Under the pieces are notes generated by a model. The model ran no database searches. It had not been told where the DNA came from and worked only from the letters and a program-made list of their open reading frames with translations. From positions 2,077,249 to 2,141,248 of the forward strand of contig CP046522.1 in assembly GCA_009738435.1 (NCBI GenBank): DNA of 64,000 nucleotides, read 5' to 3'. A program made the position numbers and the translations under genes. Positions within the stretch are counted from its first letter, which is position 1. Every line of letters begins with the position of its first letter. This DNA is from Clostridium bovifaecis. Lineage in GTDB: Bacteria > Bacillota > Clostridia > Clostridiales > Clostridiaceae. Positions 17,574-26,948 of this stretch are shown here, piece by piece.

Positions 17574-18172
17574 GATGATTTATTCCTCCACTTGCCGATT
17601 TCAGTGACTCATGTTTTGTAACACACAAACTTCCTTTAGCCCAAGCTGTATCTTACTAGAACGGACCAATTCTTCCCCTGATAGCCATTGTATCCTTTTG
17701 CATGCTCATCACCAATCATTGCATTTATTGTTTTATTTTTCATCTCAATCTCATATCCCTAATCCTCGTTGCTAATAACTTTTCTGACACAATCATATGT
17801 CTCTGCCAAATTCCTACGTGAAATCTCGCCAGTCTTCTTGGAGGCAATAACAATTCCCTTGGAATGAACCAATAAGTTGGCGCAATAATTGAGACAAATC
17901 ATTGTCTTTAGTTTTAATATTTTCTTTCATATCTATACTCCTAATGTTTGCTTCAATACAAAGTTTGTAAACTTTGTAATCTCAAATTGTTATTTTCCCA
18001 ATGATGGTCTTGCTTCTGCACTAGCCGGTGTTGAACTTCTTAGAAATCCTTCTGTTGCCGCAGCAACAAATTTACGTGTTAAAAGCCGTGGCACGTTACA
18101 CATTAAATAATTTCTGATACCAATTGTAACATAGCTTTTATCTTTCTCAAATTCAACACCTTCAGGATATGG
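17574..18172. other. Degenerate region, no intact gene
   Basis: Minus-strand pieces such as MKENIKTKDNDLSQLLRQL (from about 17930) and INAMIGDEHAKGYNGYQGK (about 17690-17740) look like once-coding DNA split by frameshifts and stops. At 17995-18170 a minus frame reads EFEKDKSYVTIGIRNYL and PRLLTRKFVAAATEGFL. None could be assigned to a family. Confidence 0.35.
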
Positions 18173-18388
18173 ATGGAGTTTATTAATGGTCAATCCGATG
18201 AATCTCTTGACTGCACCATGAACTGCTCTCCTGAATTTGAAAAATATAATATTGCATTCCTTGCAGGGGGATTTTTTAATGTATTGATAACACGGTGCAA
18301 AAATGGCATGACAGAGAGCGATGAGAAGATGGCCGAAATGGTTTATGAGCGGCTTTCTAATCATATTGCTGGAATCTCCTTGACATAA
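18173..18388 (+). pseudogene. TetR-family regulator, C-terminal remnant
   Basis: The end of the frame, YNIAFLAGGFFNVLITRCKNGMTESDEKMAEMVYERL, has the usual final helices of TetR regulators (aromatic-AGG-x-W/F ... NGM-ES-E-MA). The DNA-binding half is missing. Written here in two parts for length: YNIAFLAGGFFNVL and KNGMTESDEKMAEMVYERL. It may be the former repressor for the GAACA operators near 20.4 kb, which is speculation. Confidence 0.5.
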
Positions 18389-18583
18389 TGACACTATATC
18401 ATTCTTGGTATTAATGAAGGTGGTAAGAAAGAAACTGAAAAATGCATTATGGGAGCCATGGCTCCCATACCATATCAAAAATATTATCATAGAAATGTAT
18501 TTACTGAGAAGATTTCATACTCTGGCAAGTCTGAGCTGGCTTTTTCATCATATAACTTCCTCAAAATAGATATGGGCTATCTT

Positions 18584-20302
18584 TTATGCAATAGAAAGCT
18601 GCCTTTTACAAGCTTTTCTTAAATCTTCACTGCCCTCGTCTAGTATAGAAATTAGACTTTCACCATTTATCACTCTAGGAACTTTTACCTGATTTATTGA
18701 AGCCCCCTTTTTAACCAGCTCATTCTTTAATTTGAGGAAGGTTTCAGCAGCTACCGCCTCTAGCTTTAAAGGGGCAATACGTCCAGCCCTTTGTGCTACC
18801 TTGTATGTGGGATTTGCTTCTCTTATGGCTTCCTCCAAAATTGCTCTATTCATTTCTATTTTCTGTATAAACTCTCCAGGATTATTTACTTCCACATAAA
18901 ACTTATAACAACCTACAGTTTCACTTAGATCTTGTATTGCTGTGTAGTCAACAAGCTCTACGTCCCATTTTTCTGCAGATGCCATTATAGAATGATGTAC
19001 TGCTGATTCTGTTGTCTTTTCTGCCACTAAGTTAAGGAGCTGTCCTTTTCTATACAAAAACTCAATAACCGGACTCTTACCATAATAGTCAACCACCTTA
19101 ACTACATCACCTATACGATAACGGTAAAGCCCTGAAAAGTTGGTTATTATAATCTCATAGCTTTCACCAATTTTAAGCTCGTCCAAACATAAGGTATCAG
19201 GATTCTGCGAATCCGTTTTATATAAAGGAATAAACTCAAAGTAAGCTGTTCTTGGTGTAACTACATATGTTGCATCATCTGGCTTCACAGCCATACCAAT
19301 TAGAGCCTCTGACGCAGCATACACTGATGAGAAAATGGGAAGGTTACCTATAAAATATCTGAGTTTTTTAACATAAATACTAAAAGCTCCGCCTGCTACA
19401 CAGCTTACATAATTAATTTTAGGCCAAATCCTGCTGACTACCCCCTCCATTCCCTTTGAAAACTCTTTTTCAAGTTCTGTGGCTCTCTTTACATTTGGCT
19501 TTAGCTTTCTCTCTAATATAAATCTAGTGTTTGGTTCCAGATCAAGCTTTTTACTGATAGTTCCCACGGCAATATCCAATACAAGCTGTTCCCAATTTTC
19601 TTCTATTACTCCAAATACCTGAACTATATTTGAAGGAAAAGGAGAAGCAATATAAGACAAGTCACTATCCTTAAGAGCAAACAGTGCATGAAGATAGTTT
19701 GCTGTTTCTTGCTTGGAAATTTCCAGCACTTCAATGGGAGAAACCCACATATATGGTAAAATACGCTTTGCAGCTTTAATTCCTTCTGAAGTTCCAGCTC
19801 CGGCAGGGATTCCCCCTGGCGTTATCATTGTTGATTTTGGCATGCTCATTAGAAATAATCCTCTGCCTCCTTTTTTAGCTTCTGGAATAGCATTATAAAT
19901 TAAGCCTTGATTGAGAAAATTCATATATCCATTAAGATTAGCTCTTGAAGCTGAAGTAACTGGGATAAGTTTTTGACTGCCAGTCGTACCTGAACTTAAA
20001 GCAAAAAATTCTACTGAATCGCTAGTTAATATATTTTTCTCACCTTTAGCACTTCTCTCAATATATTTTTCATAGTCACTATAATCGGTTATTGGTACTA
20101 ATCTCTTGTAATCTTCTATTCCATTTACATTTTTAAAGTTGTATTTTCTCCCATATTCACTATCTTTATTTGCACTCAATATTTCTCTTAAAATATCTCT
20201 ATTTATTTCACCAGCTTTTTTTAGATCCCTTTGAAACTTATTATAATACCTTTTAGAAATTTGCGTAAAAGATAAATTTACAAGTGACTGCATCATATTC
20301 AT
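18584..20302 (-). CDS. GH3 auxin-responsive promoter family protein (acyl-adenylating enzyme)
   Basis: 572 residues of the GH3 family, a branch of the adenylate-forming (ANL) superfamily that joins carboxylic acids to amino acids in plants and has unassigned substrates in bacteria. The ATP-binding motif FFALSSGTTGSQKLIPVT is near 103-120; YAASEALIGM near 330 and FEFIPLY near 358 correspond to motifs II, and YRYRIGDVVKVVD near 395 to motif III. Full length for the family. It stands alone, with GAACA palindromes upstream suggesting repressor control. Confidence 0.88.
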   Translation of the reverse strand: MNMMQSLVNLSFTQISKRYYNKFQRDLKKAGEINRDILREILSANKDSEYGRKYNFKNVNGIEDYKRLVPITDYSDYEKYIERSAKGEKNILTSDSVEFFALSSGTTGSQKLIPVTSASRANLNGYMNFLNQGLIYNAIPEAKKGGRGLFLMSMPKSTMITPGGIPAGAGTSEGIKAAKRILPYMWVSPIEVLEISKQETANYLHALFALKDSDLSYIASPFPSNIVQVFGVIEENWEQLVLDIAVGTISKKLDLEPNTRFILERKLKPNVKRATELEKEFSKGMEGVVSRIWPKINYVSCVAGGAFSIYVKKLRYFIGNLPIFSSVYAASEALIGMAVKPDDATYVVTPRTAYFEFIPLYKTDSQNPDTLCLDELKIGESYEIIITNFSGLYRYRIGDVVKVVDYYGKSPVIEFLYRKGQLLNLVAEKTTESAVHHSIMASAEKWDVELVDYTAIQDLSETVGCYKFYVEVNNPGEFIQKIEMNRAILEEAIREANPTYKVAQRAGRIAPLKLEAVAAETFLKLKNELVKKGASINQVKVPRVINGESLISILDEGSEDLRKACKRQLSIA

Positions 20303-20385
20303 TCTATCATCCCCCCAATATATCTATATTTTTGTTTAAATTCTAGCCCATTTATATAGTTCTCAAATATATTTCACTTTCACGT

Positions 20386-20460
20386 GAACACTGTTCATAT
20401 GATTATAAAAAAAATACAGAACAGTGTTAATACAACCATCCGATGAACTATGTTCATATT
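20386..20460. promoter_or_regulatory. GAACAnTGTTC operator cluster upstream of the GH3 gene
   Basis: GAACACTGTTC (20386-20396) is a near-perfect palindrome. GAACAGTGTT (20419-20428) repeats it and also pairs with the first. GAACTATGTTC with a CATAT tail (about 20445-20456) is a third. Spaced palindromes of this kind are typical TetR-family operators. The GH3 start is at 20302, so they overlap its likely promoter. Confidence 0.6.
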
Positions 20461-20661
20461 ATATTCTACTATTATTTAATTGTCAATATTTCACGAAAAT
20501 AGGTGAGTGTAGATTGTCAAGTAAAATTGGATTTTCCCAAAGTTTTGGTGAAAAATTATAAACTTTGATTGCAAAAAGAGTTAGAGATATATACCAGTAA
20601 CATATAGCACATGCACTTGCTATAATAATGGCAACGTTTATATTTTAGAAAGGACTGTACT

Positions 20662-20793
20662 ATGAATTTTAATTCCTTTTTTCCTGAAGAATTTGTAACA
20701 AATAATATAAAAATTGAAGAAAGCTCAATTAATCGTAAGCGTCAAAGTTTTAGCACCTTTAATGATTTGAAAAATGCCATTAGAATATCCTAG
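20662..20793 (+). pseudogene. N-terminal gene fragment cut by an IS66 remnant
   Basis: ATG 20662 behind AAAGGACTG begins MNFNSFFPEEFVTNNIKIEE, then passes into the end of an IS66-like element at 20735 and stops. The natural-looking N-terminus suggests a host or transposase gene interrupted by insertion. The rest of the gene is not found downstream. Confidence 0.45.
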
Positions 20794-20912
20794 TAAGGCA
20801 AAAAATATGCTTTACTAGGATTAATTTATTTCATATCTTTAATTTTCATATTTTCAGGAATCTTATTAGACCAAGGCATAAGGTTCTCTAAGTTTTCACT
20901 ATCAATTATTTA
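20735..20912 (-). mobile_element. IS66 right-end remnant, inverted
   Basis: From GTAAGCGTCAAAG at 20735 the sequence closely follows the reverse complement of the right end of the two IS66 copies (25.6-25.8 and 34.3-34.5 kb), including the CCTAGTAA...TTACTAGG hairpin and the last about 80 bases of tnpC (CTTTAATTTTCATATTTTCA onward). Similarity fades near 20912. Only this end is left. Confidence 0.8.
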
Positions 20913-21157
20913 CACTGGTTTAAATAACTACAATATTTCAGTGAAGATAAAGAAATTATTAAAAGCAAAAATATTTTGGTTCACAGCACTACAACTTTTG
21001 TTGACACAAAAATAGAGAACTATAAAGGCAGGAAGCCTATTTTTGTGTAATAATATACTTTTATTTTAAATATATGTTATAATTTGTATATAACCCATCT
21101 ATAATCTAATATGTATTTATAAGGTGTTATGTAATATACAATGAGGAGTAGAGCTAA
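20913..21157. other. No gene seen
   Basis: AT-rich stretch. A short plus-strand frame near 20940-21015 (VKIKKLLKAKIFWFTALQLL) is too short to call. An AGGAGTAG ribosome site at its end belongs to the small membrane protein. Confidence 0.3.
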
Positions 21158-21349
21158 ATGAAAAAAATACCAAATACGATATTTCTAATTTGGGGAGTAA
21201 TCATTCTTTCATTAGAATTCCATTTTATGATTAATGGTATATTGGGATGGCTATTAACATCAATTGGTATAATTTTAATTGGTGTAAGTATATTTAAAGG
21301 TAATAATCCATTTAAAGTTATATTTGAATTCATATCAAATTTTTTCTAA
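21158..21349 (+). CDS. Small two-helix membrane protein
   Basis: 63 residues: basic MKKIPN, a first hydrophobic helix at about 8-30, a glycine-containing turn, and a second helix at about 31-47, then a short amphipathic tail. AGGAGTAGAGC stands 8 bases before the ATG. A strong hairpin follows the stop. No family recognised; similar orphan membrane peptides are common in clostridia. Confidence 0.6.
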   Translation: MKKIPNTIFLIWGVIILSLEFHFMINGILGWLLTSIGIILIGVSIFKGNNPFKVIFEFISNFF

Positions 21350-21358
21350 TAACATACT

Positions 21359-21408
21359 TAACATATAGAAATAGGCTTATCTTAGGACAAGCCTATTTCT
21401 ATATGTTA
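21359..21408 (+). terminator. Perfect 20-bp hairpin after the small membrane protein
   Basis: TAACATATAGAAATAGGCTT (21359-21378) pairs exactly with 21389-21408 across a 10-base loop, 10 bases past the stop codon. The following bases are AT-rich without a long T run. It probably ends or stabilises the transcript. Confidence 0.6.
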
Positions 21409-21442
21409 ATATCAATAATTAAGTCCAACATAGCTTTTATTT

Positions 21443-21484
21443 AAAAAAACCGCCAACCAGGAGAAAGTATCTCCTAATTGACGG
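21443..21484 (-). terminator. Rho-independent terminator of the MDR reductase
   Basis: On the minus strand CCGTCAATTAGGAGA pairs with TCTCCTGGTTGGCGG across a short loop, followed by TTTTTTT. It lies 16 bases past the stop. Confidence 0.85.
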
Positions 21485-21499
21485 AAGGGATTAGGCTTT

Positions 21500-22453
21500 C
21501 TAATCATTAACTTTAAAGCAAAGCTTACCCACATAATGATTATTGAGAGCTAGATGTGCTTTATAAGCATCTTCCAATAAATACACTTTATCGATATGAG
21601 CTTTTAATTTACCTGAACTGATCCAGTTATTTAATCTTTGTAAAATCTCCGGCTCGGGTTCTCCATTATAGCCGGTTAAACTAATATCTGGTCTTGTATC
21701 TGGAATTGGATATATGCCATTGGGATATGCTATGCGTCCATCAATACGAACACACTGAATCAAAGAATTTGCAAGTTCACCACCAGCTGTAAACAGTGCA
21801 GTATCAAATCCCTCTGGTGCAAATTTCATTGTAGCAAGCAATACATCGTCTTTTCGTCCATCCACTACAGCCTTGACTCCAAGTTTTCTTAGCATGGCAA
21901 CCCCATCTTCGCCTGACGCTACGGCAAATACCCTGGCACCTAAATTCTGTGCAAGCTGCACAGCCAAATGCCCAATTCCTCCCCCGGCACCAAAAACCAT
22001 AATAGATTCATTTTTCTTAAGTTTTAATACATCTTCAAGTCCGCGCAGGGCAGTTAATCCAACTCCTGAGATTACGCTGGCTTCTTTGGCTGTTATAGAG
22101 TCGGGAATGAGGGATACATATTTTGAATCTATAGAAACAAATTCTGCATAAAAACCACCTTTGGGATTAAGAAAACCTGAGGCGTAAACCTTATCTCCTA
22201 TAGCAAAGTTACCTACATTCTTCCCCTTAGCATAAATAGTTCCGGAACCCTCCGAACCTAAAATATATGGAAATTCTGAATGCAATCCTAACATTTCATC
22301 ATATCCGCCTTCTCTCTCAAAAATATCCCACTGTCCAACTCCTGCGTATTCAACTTTAATAAGCACTTCATCATCTTCAATGCTGGGAACCGGAACATCT
22401 TTCATCACCAGTTCATTCGGGCCTCCAAATCTATCAATTACTGCAGCTTTCAT
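21500..22453 (-). CDS. MDR-family NADPH:quinone reductase-like oxidoreductase
   Basis: 317 residues from ATG 22453, which has AAGAGGAGGAAG upstream; the longer frame to 22591 lacks a ribosome site and crosses the divergent operator. The N-terminal GroES-like domain starts MKAAVIDRFGGPNELVMKDVP; the Rossmann fold has FGAGGGIGHLAVQLAQNLGA near 155. No zinc-binding cysteine cluster is seen, which fits the zinc-free quinone-reductase branch. A divergent WYL-type regulator (broken) and a shared palindrome suggest it was the regulator's target. Confidence 0.88.
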   Translation of the reverse strand: MKAAVIDRFGGPNELVMKDVPVPSIEDDEVLIKVEYAGVGQWDIFEREGGYDEMLGLHSEFPYILGSEGSGTIYAKGKNVGNFAIGDKVYASGFLNPKGGFYAEFVSIDSKYVSLIPDSITAKEASVISGVGLTALRGLEDVLKLKKNESIMVFGAGGGIGHLAVQLAQNLGARVFAVASGEDGVAMLRKLGVKAVVDGRKDDVLLATMKFAPEGFDTALFTAGGELANSLIQCVRIDGRIAYPNGIYPIPDTRPDISLTGYNGEPEPEILQRLNNWISSGKLKAHIDKVYLLEDAYKAHLALNNHYVGKLCFKVND

Positions 22454-22498
22454 TACTCTTCCTCCTCTTGCTAATTTATAAATAATAGTATACACTAA

Positions 22499-22523
22499 AA
22501 CCATGACAAATATTGTCATGGTT
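22499..22523. promoter_or_regulatory. Operator palindrome between the reductase and regulator genes
   Basis: AACCATGACAA and TTGTCATGGTT are exact reverse complements around a 3-base centre. It lies in the 88-base divergent gap and is a likely binding site for the HTH regulator at 22542. Confidence 0.7.
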
Positions 22524-22541
22524 TTAAAAAGGAGTGAAAAA

Positions 22542-23093
22542 ATGTCTAAGACAAAATTATTATTTAATTTGATTATGTATGTTAATGCCATGCGTAATTT
22601 TACTGTTGAAGATGCAGCCCATGAATTTCATGTTTCTGTAAGAACATCCCACAGATATCTGATGGAATTAAGTGAGATGGGTGTTCCGCTCTATACTGAA
22701 TCCGGTCGTAACGGTGGCAATCGTATGCTTGATAACAGAGCACTGCCACCTATTATTTTTAACGAAAATGAAGCCTTTGTCATCTTTTGCTTTTCAATCC
22801 CTTAAATATTATAAATCGTTGCCCTTTAAAATTGATATGAAATCTGTTTCCAGAAAATTATATGCATATCTTCCATCTGACACAAGAAACAAAATAGACA
22901 ATCTTGATAGCTGGCTTGGAAGTCTTACAACACAAGAACCCAATGAGCCTATTCATTTGTATGCGAAATTGACTAGAGAAGGTATACGAAAGTGCAATAG
23001 CCAGCCCCTGGTTAGAGCCGCATGTCAAAGTTATGGATGAAGTCATGGACACGTTGATTTACAATAAAAACTGGGTTCTTTCCAGAGTTAGTT
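22542..23093 (+). pseudogene. HTH_11/WYL (YafY-like) regulator, frameshifted and truncated
   Basis: ATG 22542 (GGAG upstream) begins MSKTKLLFNLIMYVNAMRNFTVEDAA, with the helix-turn-helix FHVSVRTSHRYLMELSEMG near 30-50 and the ESGRNGG turn, typical of YafY/WYL regulators. At a T run near 22788 the frame breaks; it resumes as FAFQSLKYYKSLPFK and then ends early at 23040. The WYL effector domain is missing, so the protein is probably inactive. Remaining bases to 23256 show no gene. Confidence 0.7.
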
Positions 23094-23341
23094 GAACTTT
23101 CGCAAAAATTCAAGTCGAAGGACTTTCTTTCTTAATGTTTGAAAATCACATCAACCATACATAATTCTATTTATTATTTTTAACACCTTGATTAAATAAT
23201 CACTACAATAAGAAGTTAGATTTTTTAATAAATGAAAGCGATCATTTACTTTACCCGTAAGCGTAAAAAATTAAGTACCTAGATAGCATATCTTTTCATT
23301 GATAAACTTATTTCATAAGACTATTATTGAGAGGACAAACT

Positions 23342-23665
23342 ATGTCTAGAAAATTAGATAATGCAACCTGGGAGGAATATGTTAATAAGTTTGATGCATG
23401 TAAAGGTGAATTAACTGTGAAAGATTTTTGTATAGAAAACAGGATTTCCAAAGGCCAATTTTATTATCATAAAAGAAGGTTAGAGAAAGGAAGTTCCTCA
23501 ACAGTTTTTCATTCCATTTCATTAACTAAGCAAGATAATATAGAAGAGAATATTGCTGCTTCAAAAGAAGTGAAAATTACCGTAGGTAATGCCAATATAA
23601 CTATTCCTGTTAGCGAAGCTACCTTAATTACATCAATAGTTAGGGAGTTAGCCAACAGATGCTAA
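23342..23665 (+). CDS. tnpA: IS66 accessory protein TnpA
   Basis: 107 residues with a Tnp_IS66-type helix-turn-helix: TWEEYVNKFDACKGELTVKD then FCIENRISKGQFYYHKRRL. It probably binds the element ends. The ATG at 23342 follows GAGAGGACAAAC. Its end overlaps tnpB by 7 bases, which suggests coupled translation. It differs from copy 2 only at a few positions near the N-terminus. Confidence 0.88.
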   Translation: MSRKLDNATWEEYVNKFDACKGELTVKDFCIENRISKGQFYYHKRRLEKGSSSTVFHSISLTKQDNIEENIAASKEVKITVGNANITIPVSEATLITSIVRELANRC

Positions 23666-24009
23666 ATATAGATAAGGTAGAAAAGGTCTACCTTGCCTGC
23701 GGCTACACGGATTTGAGAAAAAGTATTGATGGATTAGTTATGATAGAGGAGAATCAATTTAAGCTAGATCCTTTTGATAAAGCACTATTTGTTTTTTGTA
23801 ACAAACAAATGGATAAGTTAAAAATACTTCATTTTGATGAAGGATTTTGGTTATATTATCATCGTTTAGAAGCTAATCGCTTCAAATGGCCTGCTACTAC
23901 GGAAGAAGCTTTAAAGGTAAATATTGAAGAATTACGTTGGCTTTTAAAAGGCTACGAAGTAAGAACAAAGTCTAAGTTTAAACCTATAAAACAAAGTAAT
24001 TGTTTTTAA
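23659..24009 (+). CDS. tnpB: IS66 accessory protein TnpB
   Basis: 116 residues of the IS66 Orf2 family: KVYLACGYTDLRKSIDGL near 9-26, FVFCNKQMDKLKILHFDEGFW near 47-66 (written here as its key parts FVFCNK and DKLKILHFDEGFW), and YHRLEANRFKWP. TnpB is needed together with TnpA and TnpC for transposition; its exact biochemical role is unclear. Intact in both copies. Confidence 0.93.
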   Translation: MLNIDKVEKVYLACGYTDLRKSIDGLVMIEENQFKLDPFDKALFVFCNKQMDKLKILHFDEGFWLYYHRLEANRFKWPATTEEALKVNIEELRWLLKGYEVRTKSKFKPIKQSNCF

Positions 24010-24098
24010 AATATATTAGCAAAACCCTTGGAAGTCCTTTATTTTCAAGGGTTTATTTGATATAATTAATATATCAAATAAATGCTGAAGAGGTAATT

Positions 24099-25719
24099 AT
24101 GGATCACGAAATTTTAACAAATGAACTTGATGAAAAAACAAAGTCATTAATTGAAAAAGTTGAAAAGATGGAAAATGAAATTAATGAAAAAGATGAAGAA
24201 ATACGAAAGCTCAAAGATGAATTAGAGTTCTTAAAAGGTGTTATATCAGGTAAAAATAGAAAGATATTTGGGGTATCTAGTGAACAAGTAGATGCAAACC
24301 AATTATCTCTTTTTAACGAGGCTGAAAAATTTAGTGATTCAAAAGTGGAAGAACCTACTTTAGAGGAAATTACATATAAAAGGGCTAAAAAAAGTAATTA
24401 CACAGGTAAAAAAGATAATCTAGCAAACTTAGAAAGAGTTGTTATTGAGCATAAATTAGAAGGAGATGATCTTAACTGCAAAGAATGCGGTGAAGAATTA
24501 GTTGAAATTGGAGTTAAATCTAAAAAAGAAATAATAAGATATGTTCCAGCTAAACTTATAGTTGAAGAACATGTGATTTACAGCTACGCTTGTAAATCTT
24601 GCGAAAAAGAAACAGGCGAAAGTAATATAATTTCAGCAGAAGCTCCACAAACTATTTTTATAATAGTATGGCTTCTAATGAATTAGTTGCTCATACTCTT
24701 GTGCTTAAATATCAACATGCTATGCCGCTTTATAGGCAGGAAACTTACTTTGATATGATGGGAGCTACTCTTTCAAGGCAAACTCTATGTAACTGGACTA
24801 TGTCCGCGGCGGAAGCCTTAGAGCCAATATACAAACATATGAAAAAGGAATTACTTAATAGGAAATATATTAATGCTGATGAAACTGCTCTGAAAGTAAT
24901 TAATGATAATGGCAAGGATTCTAAATCTAAAAAGTATATGTGGTTATATATGAGTAACATCAATTCAAAGCCAGTAATTTTGTACGATTATCAAAGCACT
25001 AGATCAAGCTCATGCCCTAAAAATTTCTTAGGAGATTTCAAAGGATTTCTCCAAACGGATGGTTATAATGGGTATAACTCCGTTAGCAACGCTACGCGTG
25101 TATATTGTTTAGCCCATATAAGAAGATACTTCCACAATATAATAGTTGACTTAAATGAAGAAGCCCTAAAAAGTTCTAGAGGAGTAATAGGGTTTAATTA
25201 TTGTGAGCAAATTTATAAACTTGAAAAGAGCTTAGAGAAGCTTATTCAAGTGATGAAAATTATTATGATATCAGATTTAAAGTAAGAGCTGAGAAACTAG
25301 CTCCGCTTATAGATAACTTTATTGACTATGTTGAAAGAGAAATCAAAGATGCTCTTCCAAGAAGTCCTTTAGGTAAGGCACTTGATTATGCTAAAAAGCA
25401 TTTACCAGGATTAAAAAATGTGCTATTAGATGGTTCTTTAGAAGTGGACAATAATGCTGCTGAAAGAGCAATTAAACCTTTTGTTATAGGTCGTAAGAAC
25501 TTCCTTTTCGCCAATACTGCTAAAGGCGCAGCCTCAAGTGCTAATATTTATAGCATTGTTGAAACCGCCAAGGCTAATAAACTTGTTGTGGAAAGGTACT
25601 TAGTTCATCTATTTAATAATCTATTAAAAATAGATATATCTAATAGCGAAAGCTTAGAGGATCTTATGCCTTGGTCTAATAAGATTCCTGAAAATATGAA
25701 AATTAAAGATAGGAAATAA
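24099..25719 (+). pseudogene. tnpC: IS66 transposase TnpC, two frameshifts
   Basis: DDE transposase. Order: coiled-coil N-terminus, zinc-finger-like CKECGEEL and CKSCEKE near 125-165, then the catalytic domain with NADETALKV, TDGYNGY and the final ERAIKPFVIGRKNFLF. Compared with copy 2, a T5 run near 24655-24659 (T6 in copy 2) and an A4 run near 25224-25227 (A5 in copy 2) each shift the frame. The 3' part is open here but broken in copy 2. Non-functional as given. Confidence 0.9.
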
Positions 25720-25809
25720 ATTAATCCTAGTAAAGCACATTTTTGCCTTACTAGGATATTTTAATGCTATTTTTCAAATTATTAAAGATACTAAAATTTT
25801 GACGCTTAC

Positions 25810-25985
25810 ATATAAAATAACCAATATGCTTTCATTATCTTAGAAAACATACTGGTTATCTTCATCAATTTAACAACCCCATAATCCTTCCAAGTCTCAA
25901 CTCAAATTAATATATTCTTCTAAATTTTTTTTAAAAAGATTTCTAAAGCATTTTAAACATATATCCAAAATAGCCAGATAAGTGC
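25810..25985. other. No gene seen
   Basis: AT-rich flank of the IS66 copy. It contains a weak inverted repeat (CCAATATGCTTTC / GAAAACATACTGG region, 25821-25855) and nothing else recognisable. Confidence 0.3.
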
Positions 25986-25989
25986 TCGA

Positions 25990-26935
25990 GTCTTTCGTTA
26001 AATTTCAGTAGTAAGAGCAGTGGGGATTTTTGTGTTATCCACACACTTAATGTATTCTTCTACAGAAAAAGTATTAATTTTAAAGAAATCCTTTAAAAGA
26101 GTTGTAGCACTTGGCCCAAAACCGATAAATTATCTCTTGTTAGAGAATATTAGGAACATCATTTTTGCCAAAGGTCCATACAGCGGTTCTTTTGCATTTA
26201 AGTTCCTCACTTAATATTTCAAGATATTCAAGAAGTCTTTTTTTTATCTTTCCTACCAAGAGGTTTACTTTTATTATTAGCATAAGAAAATCATAAAGGG
26301 ATAGGTTGAAACTTGAGTTGCTCCTGCTTCAAAGGCTGTCTTAAAGTCTTTCTTTAAAGTTTCTTCACACTGACCTTCTATGCCAAAGATAAGATCAACA
26401 TCTATCGTTTTAAGCCTGCAGAAGCAGCATTTTAACCTTTTCAGCACCATTAATACTCTCTGCCTAAATTATTTAAGGATTTTTTATCGAAGGATTGGAT
26501 ACCTATACTTATCATGTCAAAACCAATTTTTTAGCTTCAAAAGATCAGTATTATTAATATCTTTTGGGTGCAGTTCTAAGCCTATGTTGCAATGTATGTG
26601 GAAGTTGTTTCTTAAGGCTGACAAAATATCAGGAAGTTCTTCAAGCATAAGTGCAGGCGAACCACCGCCAAAATATACACTGGTTATCTTGTTTTTTTTC
26701 CCATTCATGCTGCCTACCATATTTATTTCTTTATTAAAGCATCTTTATACGCTGCTAGGGCTTTGCTATACTCTATCTTATTATATGGACAAAATGGACA
26801 TATTGTGGTGCAAAAGGAATATGAACATACACACCAAGTTCGGGAACGTCCATATTAAGTTCATGAGTTTCTTCCTTTGAAAAAACAAAGGGCTTAAAAG
26901 ATCTAGTAAAAAGTAATCTCAAAAATTTGTAATCA
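25990..26935 (-). pseudogene. Radical-SAM HemN/HemW-like protein, multiply frameshifted
   Basis: Fragments in three frames give, in order, NMDVPELGVYVHIPF, CTTICPFCPYNKIEYSKAL (the CxxxCxFC iron-sulfur motif), VYFGGGSPALMLEELPDIL, FDMISIGIQSFDKKSLNNLG, VDLIFGIEGQCEETLKKDF and FIGFGPSATTLL. These are the successive motifs of coproporphyrinogen-III-oxidase-like radical-SAM enzymes. At least five frame changes separate them. It is a dead gene unless the sequence is poor here. Confidence 0.75.
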
Positions 26936-26948
26936 CTATGTCACACTC

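Larger units (their letters stand above)
23257..25809 (+). mobile_element. IS66-family insertion sequence, copy 1
   Basis: A 2553-bp element ending in GTAAGCGTAAAAA (left) and the reverse complement of GTAAGCGTCAAAA (right), with tnpA, tnpB and tnpC in the usual order. The flanking 8 bases (CTTTACCC left, ATATAAAA right) do not match, so it lacks a target duplication. This suggests recombination or deletion after insertion. It is nearly identical to copy 2 at 31983-34534. Confidence 0.92.

Noticed and set aside
17990..18490. Minus-strand open frame of 166 codons
   Set aside because: It lies mostly opposite the TetR remnant and has no sensible domain; only its last part shows any protein-like character.
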